Assembly (NCBI GenBank): GCA_003116995.1
Contig: BDSL01000039.1
Coordinates: 620,001 to 684,000, forward strand
Reading direction: 5' to 3'
Origin: Yamagishiella unicocca
Taxonomy: Eukaryota; Chlorophyta; Chlorophyceae; Chlamydomonadales; Volvocaceae
Length of the DNA stretch: 64,000 bases
Shown here: piece after piece, positions 11,049 to 21,676 of the stretch
How the letters are laid out: each line of letters begins with the position of its first letter
How positions within the stretch are numbered: position 1 is the stretch's first letter
The notes under the pieces: model-generated
Databases searched by the model: none
The model's input: only the letters and a program-made list of their open reading frames with translations
Told to the model about the DNA's origin: nothing
Position numbers and translations under genes: made by a program

Positions 11049-14000
11049 TTATAGGTCTTCGGCTAGGAGTACCTCCGTGAGGGCGGTCTTGTTGCCCGAA
11101 CCCCCGGTGACGGCCAGCACGTTCTCCAGCAGGTCCATGAACTGCGGGTCGGACCTTAACGACTTGCGAATGGCCGACAGGGTGACGAAGAATTCCTGCG
11201 TGGAGACCTTGTTGTCGCCGTTCTGTCGTGGGTTGGGGCAGTGGCGAAGGTTGGTTGGCAGGTTGGGGCACTGGTGAAGGTTGCGGTATCGAGTTGGGTG
11301 CTCCACCAGGTGGATGGGCGCCCGCTGAAAACGTGGAATGGAACTAGTTGGACGTGGGTGCGCGATGGGGTTGCGCCGGGGACAGCTACAAGGCCAGGGC
11401 GAGCGTTGTGTAGCTGCGGCCGCAAGCGCTCCAGCATGTGCATAGCGTGTGGAGCGTCGCACGTGAGGTGGCTGCTGAGGGATCCTAGGTTGCAATGCAT
11501 TCTTCGCCGTGCCGAGTGGAACGCGGGGTGTAATTTGCAAAGATGTAGCGGGCTCATGCACCCCTGTACGTGTGGCCCACGTGGCGTCTCCGTCGCCGTC
11601 CCATCCCCCACGGCATGCGAGGTGTACGGCGGTGCGTGCAAGACCCGTCACGACATCCGCACGGCACAAGAAGGCGGACAGCGACCCCACCTTGTCAAGC
11701 TTTGTCATGATGGCAACCAGCTCGTCCGATGCATGGTCCATGTCGATGCCCTGCGACCACAACATAAGGCCCAATGGTTAACGAACAGGCGCTAGATACA
11801 TTATTGGGCTCCCAACGCAAGAAGTAGGGGCGACGTTTAACTGTGAAGACGCAGGCAACAAGTAAATGTCATCGTGAGCACGGGATTCCTACCGTTAGAA
11901 TCCTACCCTTAGATATCATACGGTCATATGATCTATCATACGGTCAACCATATGGTCTGGGGCCCACTGTTACTACTATTCAGGACAACCGTTACTAACA
12001 TTCAGGACAGAGGGATGCTCGCCTAATACGAACATCAACCGAATAACGGTATCGGGCATTGCGCGTGCCCCGCCTCACCCCACTGCTCCCCTTGTCCAAG
12101 CGTGAGCGCCACACATCTACACCCGCTGTGACAGTTACTACTACATCTACGCGCCTCATACACGCTGTGCGCGACAGGGAAACCCTGGTGATGCTCAGGC
12201 CGTGCAGTACGGATGCAATACCCGTCGGGTTTCCTTGCTTCCTCTTGTCTCCTTCAGCATCCGGCGGTGTGCCCAATAGCTCTACCTCTAGCGGAAAAGG
12301 TCTGTTGCCCACTGTAACGACTCCTCTGTTCCTATTACTCTGTACGCTCGCATGCCAAGCCGACGCCCCTCCCTGACCTGCACCCACTCACCGACTGTCC
12401 CAACAGCATCTTGAGCTCATGCAGCTCCACGAACCTGGGCAGTAACAGCAGTACGGCACGGTGCCGTATTGGCGAGGGCAAAATGGACATCAGACACGGC
12501 GGAGATGTGGACGCCAGCCAATGCCCATTAGTTCAATCGTCGCCGGGTTTACCAGTACGATTAGAAGCGCCCCTTCCCCACTACAGACCCCATGTGTCGG
12601 CGCAAGGGCTTCCTCTTTAACCTACTATATACCGCATACTGCAAAGTGCTATATTAATAACACCCCATCACAGAATAGGTTCACCCTGCCTCCGATATGG
12701 GGACACCTCAACATCCGCCACCTGGACCCCAGCAGCCCACTCACCCCGGCTGGTCAACCCCAACAGCAGCCCACTCACCCCGACTGGTCAACCCCAGCAG
12801 CAGCCGACTCACCCCGACTGGTCAACCCCAGCAGCAGCCCACTCACCCCGACTGATCAACCCCAGCAGCAGCCCACTCACCCCGACTGGTCAACCCCAAC
12901 AGCAGCGCACTCACCCCGACTGGTCAACCCCAGCAGCAGCCCACTCACCCCGGCTGGTCAACCCCAGCAGCAGCCCACTCACCCCGACTGGTCAACCCCA
13001 GCAGCAGCCCACTCACCCCGACTGGTCAACCCCAACAGCAGCCCACTCACCCCGACTGGTCAACCCCAGCAGCAGCCGACTCACCCCGACTGGTCAACCC
13101 CAGCAGCAGCCCACTCACCCCGACTGGTCAACCCCAACAGCAGCCCGCTCACCCCGACTGGTCAACCCCAGCAGCAGCCCACTCACCCCGACTGGTCAAC
13201 CCCAGCAGCAGCCCACTCACCCCGACTGGTCAACCCCAGCAGCAGCCCACTCACCCCGACTGGTCAACCCCAGCAGCAGCCCACTCACCCCGACTGGTCA
13301 ACCCCAGCAGCAGCCGACTCACCCCGACTGGTCCCTGTCCAGCACCTTGAACACCTCGCGGAGCTTCTCGACCTGCGAGGGGGCATGCCGGAGAGTGTTA
13401 TATTCTGTGGGGGTATCTCTGGATGCGGGTGGGATACCACAGAGAGGAAGAGAAGCTCGGTCCGCAGCGAGAGGCGGGACGCGGAAGAAGGGCAGAGAGG
13501 AAACCCGTGGTATGGAGAGGGTGAGAGGGGAAAGAGGGGGCAGGAAGGCCGGGGCCAAGGTAGAGGAGCGGGGACGTGCCCTGAGCCGCGGCTGCAGCCC
13601 TTGGCATGGTCGTACATCCAAGCAGCCAGCACGACAAGTACCGCATGCAGCCGTGGTAAGCCCACCGCCCAACACCCCATTCCCTCCCCCCGCCCCCTCG
13701 CCCCGTCTCCTGTGTCGCGCAACCGGGTCTTCTCGCCATCCCCATCGCCCCCGGCGCCGCTCCTATCTACGGCGCGGGTTACAAGCACCCTCCCCACCAT
13801 CAGGTGCTGATGGTGACGCAACTCCCGAGGGGCTACCTCCGGTCGCGCGTGTCCTCTAAGGACGCACGCTATGCATCTTGTCGAAGACGCCCTGCGGCGT
13901 CTCCTCTCCTCACAAGCACTCGCCCCCCAAAGGCGACGAAACAGCACCTTTCATGTGGACTCATGCGGGCACCATGTGCACCATGTGGGCACCATATCCC

Positions 14001-16001
14001 CTATCCAAGTGATCATGTGGACACGATGTCCCCCATCACAGAGACAGGGGACAGCCGCACAGCCCGACTCCCCGCCGCTATGTCGCGTAACCGGTCTTCT
14101 CGCGCCCCACCCAACCCCCATTCAGCCGTCATCTCCGTTGCGCCTTCCCCCCTCCTCCAGCCCTCCTATCAAACCCCCTCCTCCAGCCCGCTCCTGACCT
14201 GCTCCTCGCTGAACTCCAGGTTCGATAGCACCTCGCCCAGGCTGTTGCCGAAGCCAACCACGTTGCGGCTGCTGGCCGTGAACACCACCTCCGCCACCCA
14301 CACCTCCAGGTCCTCGTCAGACTTGTCAGCAAGCAGCGCTTCCATCTGATGGCCGGCAGGGCGGGGGGTTGGGGTTGAGAGGAAACCCGTAGGTCGGTAT
14401 ATAAGGGGATAAGTAAAACTGAGAGACAACGCGGGCGGGGGAGGGCTGCAGTGGAGGACGTGAGCTGGTGCCTGGTACGTGAAAGAACAAGAGGTGGAGA
14501 AGTTGTGTGGGGCGTTGCGCCGTTGCGAACCGATGGAAAGGAGGACAGGACGCAGGAGTGAGGGCGGAGGGAGGCGGGATTGCGGGCCCCAGGGAGGGGG
14601 TGGCAGTGTCAAGGTGGGTCCGGTGTGGGCATGAAGGGACCAGTGGAGATACCTTCGGGGGCGGTGCTAGCCAACCAGCTATTCCAGCTGACTGCGTGCC
14701 CAGCAGTTCGGTGCGGGATCCTTTGGCACAGGAAGCGGTCAGTAGCGCCCGGTGCGGAGTCCGCTACCCGCCGGCCCTGAAATGAGAGCCGTTACCCTCC
14801 TGTACACCGCCCCACCCCATGTCATGTAACCGTTTCTTATGCCACCCCAACCCAACCGCTACCAACCGGTTTCCGACACGGCTTCCTTGTTCACTGGATT
14901 TTCTCAGCCCACCCCATCCCACTGCCGTACCCCTTGTGGGTTGGGTCCCTGCCCCGTACCATGTGCACGAACTCGTCGAGCGAGATCAGCTCATCCTCGT
15001 TCAGGTCCATCTTCTTCATCAGCTCCTCGGCCTTACCGGTGATATGTGACACGTTGACACCCTGTCGTCAGGGAGCGTAAACCCATCAGAAACACACGTG
15101 TAAACCCCACGGATAAACCCCACGGATAAACCCCACGGGTGAGGTACCGATACCGATACGCCCCGTGCTTTACGTGCTCCCGCGTTTCGCTTGCAAGCGA
15201 CAACGTGGGGATCTCCTCCACGAACCGAAGACGCAGCATGCAGTCGGTGCCGAAGCTTTGGCGGACGTGTCACACACGACCCAGCCAGCACAGTCCCTAA
15301 AACTTCGCCGCCCTTACCGTCTTGAATAGGTATTGTTTGAGCTCCCTGGAGTCAATAGTTCTGCAAGCATGGTACCAAGCAATGGTGTGGAGGGAGTGTT
15401 AGGCGAGTCTTCTGGGGCACGAAGGCGTGCTGGCGTCCCCACGGGACTCAAAACGCACACCATACGTAAGCAGGTGGCCGGTGGGGGAAAGCTGCAATGG
15501 ACAGTTTGCTGCCGAACTTGGCGTGACCTCTCCATAGCGAAGGAAACCGGTGTTGCTGTGCGCGGTGATGGATGGAGCGAGGCGCAGCAGTGTCCCAAGC
15601 CCCTTTTTCTCAGAGGCCCCACACGTCCCAGCCCCACCCGAATTCTCCCCCACTGACCCTGACTTGTCTTTGTCAAGTGCCTGGAAGCATCGCTGCAAGG
15701 CTTCCACCCGGTCTTCATGGTTGCGAGGTTCCCGGTCGTGCACCGAATCATCCCAGTCGTCCTCCGGGTGCACGGCCGTTGTCGACAGGGGCTTCTCCGC
15801 CACCACCACTACCGGCACCGGAGGACTGGAGCTTGGCGAATCATCATCTTTAGTAGGAACACCCGATTTTGTACGTTGTATCGGTGGGGACTGCGCGCAA
15901 GGACCTCCTGGCTTAGTTAACGGACCATGTGTGAGCCCCTTTTCACATATACTTACTTGCTCAGTAGCTGCTGCCTTATCGTTTGAGCAACCAGCTCCCA
16001 T
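11049..16001 (-). CDS. Four-EF-hand calcium-binding protein with acylation-type N-terminus
   Basis: Probable membrane-associated Ca2+ sensor. Exons, all in phase: 15658-16001, 15318-15360, 14960-15061, 14199-14345, 13323-13372, 12392-12434, 11691-11750 and 11049-11222; 320 residues. It starts MGAGCSND: Gly2 fits N-myristoylation and Cys5 fits palmitoylation. About 100 Ser/Pro/Val-rich residues follow. There are four canonical 12-residue loops: DKDKSGTIDSRE, DLNEDELISLDE, DRDQSGFVELHE and DKNGDNKVSTQE. All have acidic or oxygen ligands at positions 1, 3, 5 and Glu at 12. EF1-EF2 and EF3-EF4 form two pairs joined by a helical linker encoded by exon 4. Loops 1 and 3 are split by an intron at the same codon, so the pairs probably arose by duplication. 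No catalytic domain is attached, so I see no kinase or phosphatase. The target is unknown. Confidence 0.88.
12222..12325. repeat. Dispersed repeat family R1, copy 2 (diverged)
   Basis: It shares TTGTCTCCTTCAG, then GTGTGCCC, then a GCCCACTGTAAC end with the 43.0 and 60.1 kb copies, in the same order and spacing. It lies in intron 6 of the EF-hand gene. A shorter related piece (GGTCTGGGGCCCACTGTTAC) lies at about 11953-11972. Confidence 0.55.
12744..13322. repeat. 34-bp minisatellite carrying a 5' splice site (about 17 copies)
   Basis: Units of 34 bp, TCACCCCGACTGGTCAACCC plus a CAG-rich tail, run without interruption up to the 3' end of EF-hand exon 13323-13372. Read on the minus strand every unit contains CCAGTCGGG followed by GTGAGT, identical to that exon's last bases and donor. 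The long plus-strand reading frame through the array is an artefact of repetition. Confidence 0.93.
13711..13739 (-). repeat. Intronic motif R2, copy
   Basis: TGTCGCGCAACCGGGTCTTC in an EF-hand gene intron. It reads in the sense orientation of that gene. Confidence 0.5.
14079..14103 (-). repeat. Intronic motif R2, copy
   Basis: TATGTCGCGTAACCGGTCTT in the EF-hand gene intron between 13373 and 14198. Confidence 0.5.
14819..14843 (-). repeat. Intronic motif R2, copy
   Basis: ATGTCATGTAACCGTTTCTT, then ATGCC, in the EF-hand gene intron between 14346 and 14959. Confidence 0.5.
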
Positions 16002-16860
16002 TGAGACGCCGTCAAGTATCAGAGTTTCGAAGGCTTGTAGTTGTGAACAGGCCCAAGTCCCTTTTCGAGATACTCTCGTCTGATGCGATTGTATCAATTG
16101 ACTCTGATCGATTGATACTGGTCAAGATTAACGCACAACGATGGCGCGCGCTTTAACCTGCCTCGGGTCGCGCGACGCTAAGCTAATATCAGTATATCAC
16201 CGTTTGAAGGGTAGGATTGAAGACACCTGCATCGGTTACACCTAATTCTCTTATGTTGCAAGATAGATTGGAGGACAACGATAAGCTGGACGGAGGGAGG
16301 ATGAATTGGGCAGACCGTTTCGCTGAACCATCGCCATTTACGTCCAGCTACATTATTGTGTGCATGTTCCCATTTTCACTAAGGATTAATAATTGCGCTA
16401 AAAACGATATGGTCGCATATCGACCCACCGACCCACTGGCCGGCCGTTTCATGACATTCGCGTATGATCGCTGCTTCCCACAGTATTTTCTGGGTTTAAG
16501 AATTCTATAGATGTTAGCATCATTTGCCACAACAGCCATGCCCATACGGCGCCAGCCGCGTCAAGGCCTAGCTCGCGATTCGACACGCATGTATAATCAG
16601 CTGCATGAGAGGCGAGACTTTAAATTGCACAACAAAACCAAGCACATCATAGCTGAAACGCCAAACCAGTGAGAAGTTTTCATAGGTAAACCAACTGTTG
16701 TACTGCCACTTGACAGTTGCCCTTCTTCGGCATGCGGCAATCCGGCACCCTTCCAAGTTCCAACGCTCAGCTAACCTAACGAACTCACACTAATCTTCTA
16801 CACTTGCCACTACTTTCTGTGTTGCATAAAGCGGCCGGATAAGGCCCTCCTCCCCCCCCC

Positions 16861-16960
16861 GGGACCCCTATGCGCCGGGACCGGAATCCAACTAACGAAC
16901 TACGAAGGGGCCAGGGGCGCTAGGGTTGCTTTGATCTGCCCTATACATGTATATTAACAT
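16861..16960. repeat. Dispersed repeat family R3, copy 1
   Basis: It contains GGGACCGGAATCCAACTAAC, GAACTAC and GGGGCGCTAGGGTTGCTTTGA in the same order as copy 2 at 17312-17412. It sits directly after a C-rich tract and ends at a TGTATATTAACATG stretch. Confidence 0.75.
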
Positions 16961-17311
16961 GTAAGGGCCCGGTAAGGGGCCCGGTAAGGGCCCTCACCCT
17001 CCCCCCCCGGGATGGGATGGGCCGTCTCCAGCCTTCGGTGCATCCCGCGGCTTCCCCGTTCGCCACCCCAGTTCTCGACTTTGCACTCCATACTATAGTG
17101 TACTTCTTCTTCTTCTTCTTCTTCACTGCACCCACCGTCGTCGCGTCCGTGTGTGTGGCCGGCCACCCTAGTCCAGTAGCATGCGCCAGCATGCGCGCGC
17201 GTCCCGGTGTCCGAAGCCTATGCACACGCTACATTTCCCCAGTCGCGTTACTGGTTCTATTATTGTAAATCCCGCCCCCCCCCGGGGACCGCACGGGTCT
17301 TCCTCGAACCC

Positions 17312-17412
17312 CCCGGGCCCCCTATGAACCGGGACCGGAATCCAACCAACGAACTACGGGGCCAGGAGCGCTAGGGCTGCTTTGAACTGACCTAATCAAT
17401 GTATATTGTTAT
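17312..17412. repeat. Dispersed repeat family R3, copy 2
   Basis: About 85 percent identical by eye to 16861-16960 over about 100 bp and in the same orientation. A C-rich tract also lies upstream. Confidence 0.75.
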
Positions 17413-18884
17413 GCGGAAACTTGCGAACTAGTCCGCGAGCTGCCCGGTGACCGCCCGAGAACCAGTAAGAACTACCCATTAGAGACGGATTGTCAGACCA
17501 AGCCTGACCAAGTATCCGACCCGCCAGGTGCCGTACTTGACAGCAATGGGCTGCCCAGCTGGCAGCTCACCATTGCCAAATGACCACGTAACCCAATGCT
17601 ACGGTCTCCAAACGATGGCAGAGCATTGGTCAGACGTTCACCTACGAGTGACCAGGTGTCGCAATCAGGGTCCCAGTCAGACTTTCTTTGACCCCCGTCA
17701 ATTCCAACTTATCACGCAAGCAGGGTTTACGTGTTTACAGAATGCCACCCTTGCCCTCCCCTGCCGTCGTGTGAGGTGCCGAGAAAGGGATCACTTGTAC
17801 GTGAGGGGCACACATGGGTCCGCTACCGGTGATGCAAAGGAAGTGGAGCACCTTGTAGCACGAAGGCACTCGGTTACTGAGGTGCGATGCCTGAGGACGC
17901 ACACCCCTGATTCCATGTGCGGGTCGCCAAACTCTACAAAGTGGCCGAAAACAATACGAAAAAGAGCGCGAAACAAGATTTCTTGTGGGTCCCTGTAACC
18001 ATTCCGCAGGGTCGATTCACCATTCACCGTCGATTCACCGTAGAATACCAAAAGGTAGACATTGTGTATCTTCCTGTGCTTCACTATGTAAGAAAGACAA
18101 AGACTCCGGAACCAGTGCCGCTGAAACGTCCATGCCGGCGCTAGGGGGCATCCTTCGGCCCCACACGCCCAGGGGGGAAATAGACATACACCCGATCCCC
18201 GTATGGATAGATCTTAGGTGTAACCGAACAAGCGCACGCTTCTGAACATAGGCAACCCTACACGTTCCGACCGTTTCCGGCTACCCCAACACGTCCCCCC
18301 CCGAAGACAAACTGAAGGCATGTTGGGAGGGCGTTCAGTAGTGTTTTCGCCTATATCTCGGTCTGATTGCATTGGTGTATAAAGGTACAGGCGATGCAAA
18401 CAGTGGAAAACCGTCACGCCTGCCGTGGTGAGCATTGGACGGATGGAACCGGAATGGGGCCATGATACGGCCTCGTTTATGGCGCTCTACTTCCCTATGT
18501 ACTTCCAGTTCACCTTATCACATAAAAGCGACAAAAGCGCACACCATTGCGCGCCATCCCAATCTTATTGAATAGGAAGATGACCATTGGAGCTGTTCCA
18601 GTCGTGTTTCATTTCTGGCGATTCCGGTTCCAAACGTCTTTTTCGTTCGATTTTGCTGTTAGTACGATTAGACCGCTGCCGTGCAACGATACAAAGTAGT
18701 AAATGCCTGCATGTACTGTAGGCTTATGCACGTTCCCACTCCTACCTATAACTAGTGGTATGGTATATTTAACGCCCTGCCATCTACATTACCAAACCAA
18801 AGCCGATTGTTCTCAGGTTTGAATTAATATCACGGCATCGGCGCAATCCTGGTGATCCTCGGCGCAACCCTGGCGATCTACGCA

Positions 18885-20806
18885 ATGGCTGTCAGCTCAC
18901 GGGGCCTTCAGGTTCGCGCCCAAGCAAACGATTCGCACGGCAGCTTGCCGCAGCCTTCGGCGCAATACCGCTGCTCGCGGGTAGTGTTTGTGGCAAGCAA
19001 GAATCCTGTAAAAATCAACGCAGTTCAGCGTGCGCTCCAGAGCTGCTTTCCGTCCTTGGAGCTCACCGTCCGTGCGCGAGAGGCGCCTTCCGGCGTGCCA
19101 GACCAGCCGAACGGGGACCAGGAAACGCTTGCCGGGTGAGACTGATGCGATTTCATCCTGGATGGTGCAGAGGGCGTGACCGAATGAAAGCACGGCAGGT
19201 CTAACCGGCTTGGGACAGGGGATAGGCCTCGGTACTCGGATGGTCGACCGATGCAACGGGTCGAGCAAGGTTCTCCAACGGGGATAGGGGCGCAGACGCA
19301 AGTGCCAAGCTACATGCAAGCCATCGTTTCGGTTACGGTTGCGGGCTGGCGGCCGTTGCCGCCGCGGGTGTATGCGTGGTGGGGGCGTTGGCGGGCAAGG
19401 AAGGGTCGCCAGTTCGGCTGCGCCCAGTGCAAGCAAGCAAACCTTCTTCCCCAGGCTCGCGGGCCGCGGCTGGCCGCTGGCCAGGCCTTCCTGCCTCAGC
19501 CAGCGCCAGTGCGCGCAGGAACGCCACCGCCCGTGCTATCTGCGGCAGACCACGCACTCGGCCTTAAAACCCCGCACAGTGCACGGAGCATGCGCCCATG
19601 CCCTCATCGCTCCCTCGGCTCATTCACCCCGTGGCATCCAAACCCTCTCCCGAGCCGCTGCGCAACAGCCCCGTGGAGCGCGCCCCAAGCCTTCTTGTCC
19701 CGCCCCCAGCCCTCCCATCAACTTCTCCTCCCGCCCATCAAACTCACCGGGTTCTGCCCCTCCGTTAACAGGTCTTAACCAGTACGGTGCCGGAAGCCGC
19801 GCCTTTATTGCTCCAACCCTCACCTTCACATCCACCTAACTAACCCTACCTCTATGCCCCAACCTTTACATAGGGCCCGGAACCGAGTGTCAGCCCTCCG
19901 CATCTTGACCGACAGCACAACCTCACCAGGCTCGGCAGCTGCCGCGACCATCGATGACCCCCCATCTTCAAACCCCTCCACCGTCCCCGGGGGCGCCGGC
20001 GGCCCCCCTTGCGACCTCTTGGTGGCCATTGAGGGTGGCGTGGCCCCAGCGGCAGCCCCCGGCCAGGCGGGAGCGCTGGAGTGCTTTGCATGGGTGTGCG
20101 TGAGGGACCCACACACAGGTAAGTGATGAGTACAGAAGATAAGAAGATGAGGGTTACGTAGGTGGCGTTCTCGAGGGCTTTATTACGAACGTTGGGGTGA
20201 GGGGCGCTTGATTATTGTATAAGCAACGAGTATGTGTACGACGTACGACGACTGCTTCCACCCAACGCGCCCAGATAGGCCACTGCCTGGGTCGCACCGC
20301 ACGCACCCGCCCCGCCTGCTATGCCTGGCCCCTGCCTGGCCCCTGCTGTCCTAACGGCCTGGCGCCTCCGCCACCATTTATCTGAAACCAAAATTAAATT
20401 TTTGTGGCTGCTAAAAACTCTTGCTTGAGGCGTTAATGTTGTTATATATTTGAAGGTATTCGTGCCCCACTGCGCCCGCCGCGGGCGTGACTCATCAGGA
20501 GCGGAGAGCACGGCTCGCTCCGCGTCCTTCGCACTGCCGGCGCCGCTGTCAGACCTCATACTGCAGCAGGGCATGGAGATGGGCGACGCCGACGACGCCG
20601 TCTTCGGGCGGGTGCGCAGCAAGCAGGGCTCCGGAACCATAGGGAAGCTGAGCAACGGTGTCCTGGACCGGACCGAGTACTACGTGCAGGCCACCGTGTG
20701 CGCGCTGTTGCCGTACATTCAGCCGCATCTGTACGGCGTAGAGTACGGCCGGTTTCTGGAGTGCGGCAGGACGATAGGAGAGCGCGTCACACGCATTGGG
20801 CAATGA
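18885..20806 (+). CDS. Inosine/xanthosine triphosphatase (YjjX family), probably organellar
   Basis: A house-cleaning nucleotide phosphatase that hydrolyses ITP and XTP to the diphosphates, keeping deaminated purines out of nucleic acids (family knowledge from E. coli YjjX). Exons 18885-19135, 19874-20118 and 20499-20806 join in phase to give 267 residues. The start of the domain is VVFVASKNPVKINAVQRAL, the family's N-terminal nucleotide-binding strand and helix. Then come SGVPDQPNGDQETLAGARNR at the first splice join, DLLVAIEGGV, and the C-terminal core GTIGKLSNGVLDRTEYY. Domain length and order match the family. About 32 residues precede the domain, rich in Ser, Arg and Ala with VRAQA, which resembles an algal plastid or mitochondrial transit peptide. 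The middle exon carries a Pro/Ser/Gly-rich insertion absent from bacterial enzymes. The upstream GTG at 18852 was not chosen because eukaryotes start at ATG. Confidence 0.9.
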
Positions 20807-20827
20807 GCTCCGGACGTATGTATGTAT

Positions 20828-21057
20828 GCATGCCGTCGGGTACACATGTAGCATGCCGTCGGGTACACATGTAGCATGCCGTCGGGTACACATGTAGCAT
20901 GCCGTCGGGTACACATGTAGCATGCCGTCGGGTACACATGTAGCATGCCGTCGGGTACACATGTAGCATGCCGTCGGGTACACATGTAGCATGCCGTCGG
21001 GTACACATGTAGCATGCCGTCGGGTACACATGTAGCATGCCATCGGGTACACATGTA
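20828..21057. repeat. 23-bp minisatellite, 10 copies, in the presumed 3' UTR
   Basis: Ten nearly perfect copies of a 23-bp unit containing CATGCCGTCGGGTACACATG begin 21 bp after the stop of the pyrophosphatase gene. Only the last copy differs visibly (CCATCGGG). The minus-strand reading frames across it are repeat artefacts. Confidence 0.95.
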
Positions 21058-21300
21058 GCATATGCCGGAGCGGCTCCTTGGCGCCTTTACATAGACGACT
21101 ACTACCTATCCGTTGATGGTCCACATCTGATGATGGGGTGCTGTGCTCCACGACTGGAGGGTCTTGGATCTTGTGGTGTAGCCATGCTTCGGCAGTGCGG
21201 AGCAGTCCCGCAGTTCGCAGCATGCAGCAGTTGGGCTTAAGACGACGCCTCTATCGCCATTAACGCATGCAAGAACACGCACGCCATGCATGATCCATGA

Positions 21301-21305
21301 TGTAA
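21301..21305 (+). terminator. Candidate TGTAA poly(A) signal
   Basis: TGTAA is the usual polyadenylation signal in Chlamydomonas and relatives. This is the first one I find downstream of the pyrophosphatase stop. If used, the minisatellite is transcribed in the 3' UTR. Confidence 0.4.
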
Positions 21306-21676
21306 TGTCACCCTTGCGTGGCGAACGAAGTGGGGATGAGGTGCTTGCTTGTATGCATCGCGTGTGAAAATTGCATTATTGGATGCATGCGCCAGCAGTA
21401 ACTCGCTACGAATGACCCTTTCCCCCAGTGGTGGTTATTCAGTTACCTCAGTGGATTGCTGTGTACGAGTTTTACTCGATTAGCTCCGTGGATTGCGCCA
21501 CACCTCGCCTGCGGGTATTGGGCAGCCTGAGGCGCAGCTGCCTCTGCGACTTATTAGCCCGAGCACTGGTGTGCGTGGTCGTCGCCGCGAGGTAGGTTAA
21601 CAACAGCCTTCAATTCGCCAACACGCCTTCTTTGCGGCAGCGGAGCAGCAAGGGGTGATGGTGGTGGAGGCGCCTG

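Larger units (their letters stand above)
16002..18884. other. Intergenic region without a supported gene
   Basis: About 2.9 kb lie between the divergent EF-hand and nucleotide-pyrophosphatase genes. Reading frames are short and lack splice-phase continuity or recognisable motifs. The region holds the two R3 repeats, a TTC microsatellite at about 17104-17123, and a 22-nt block near 18000 that recurs inverted at about 43108. The promoters of both flanking genes must lie at its ends. Confidence 0.6.

Noticed and set aside
12461..13810. A 449-residue plus-strand frame with repeated SPLTPTGQPQQQP
   Set aside because: It is a translation of the 34-bp minisatellite inside an EF-hand intron and has no start context or domain.
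15033..15239. Minus-strand frame containing FVEEIPTLSLASE between EF-hand exons
   Set aside because: It looks protein-like, but no acceptor gives the required phase. The flanking exons 15318-15360 and 14960-15061 join perfectly without it and give a normal EF1-EF2 spacing.
20549..21223. Minus-strand frames with repeated HATCVPDGMLHVYPTACYMC
   Set aside because: These are pure translations of the 23-bp minisatellite downstream of the pyrophosphatase gene.
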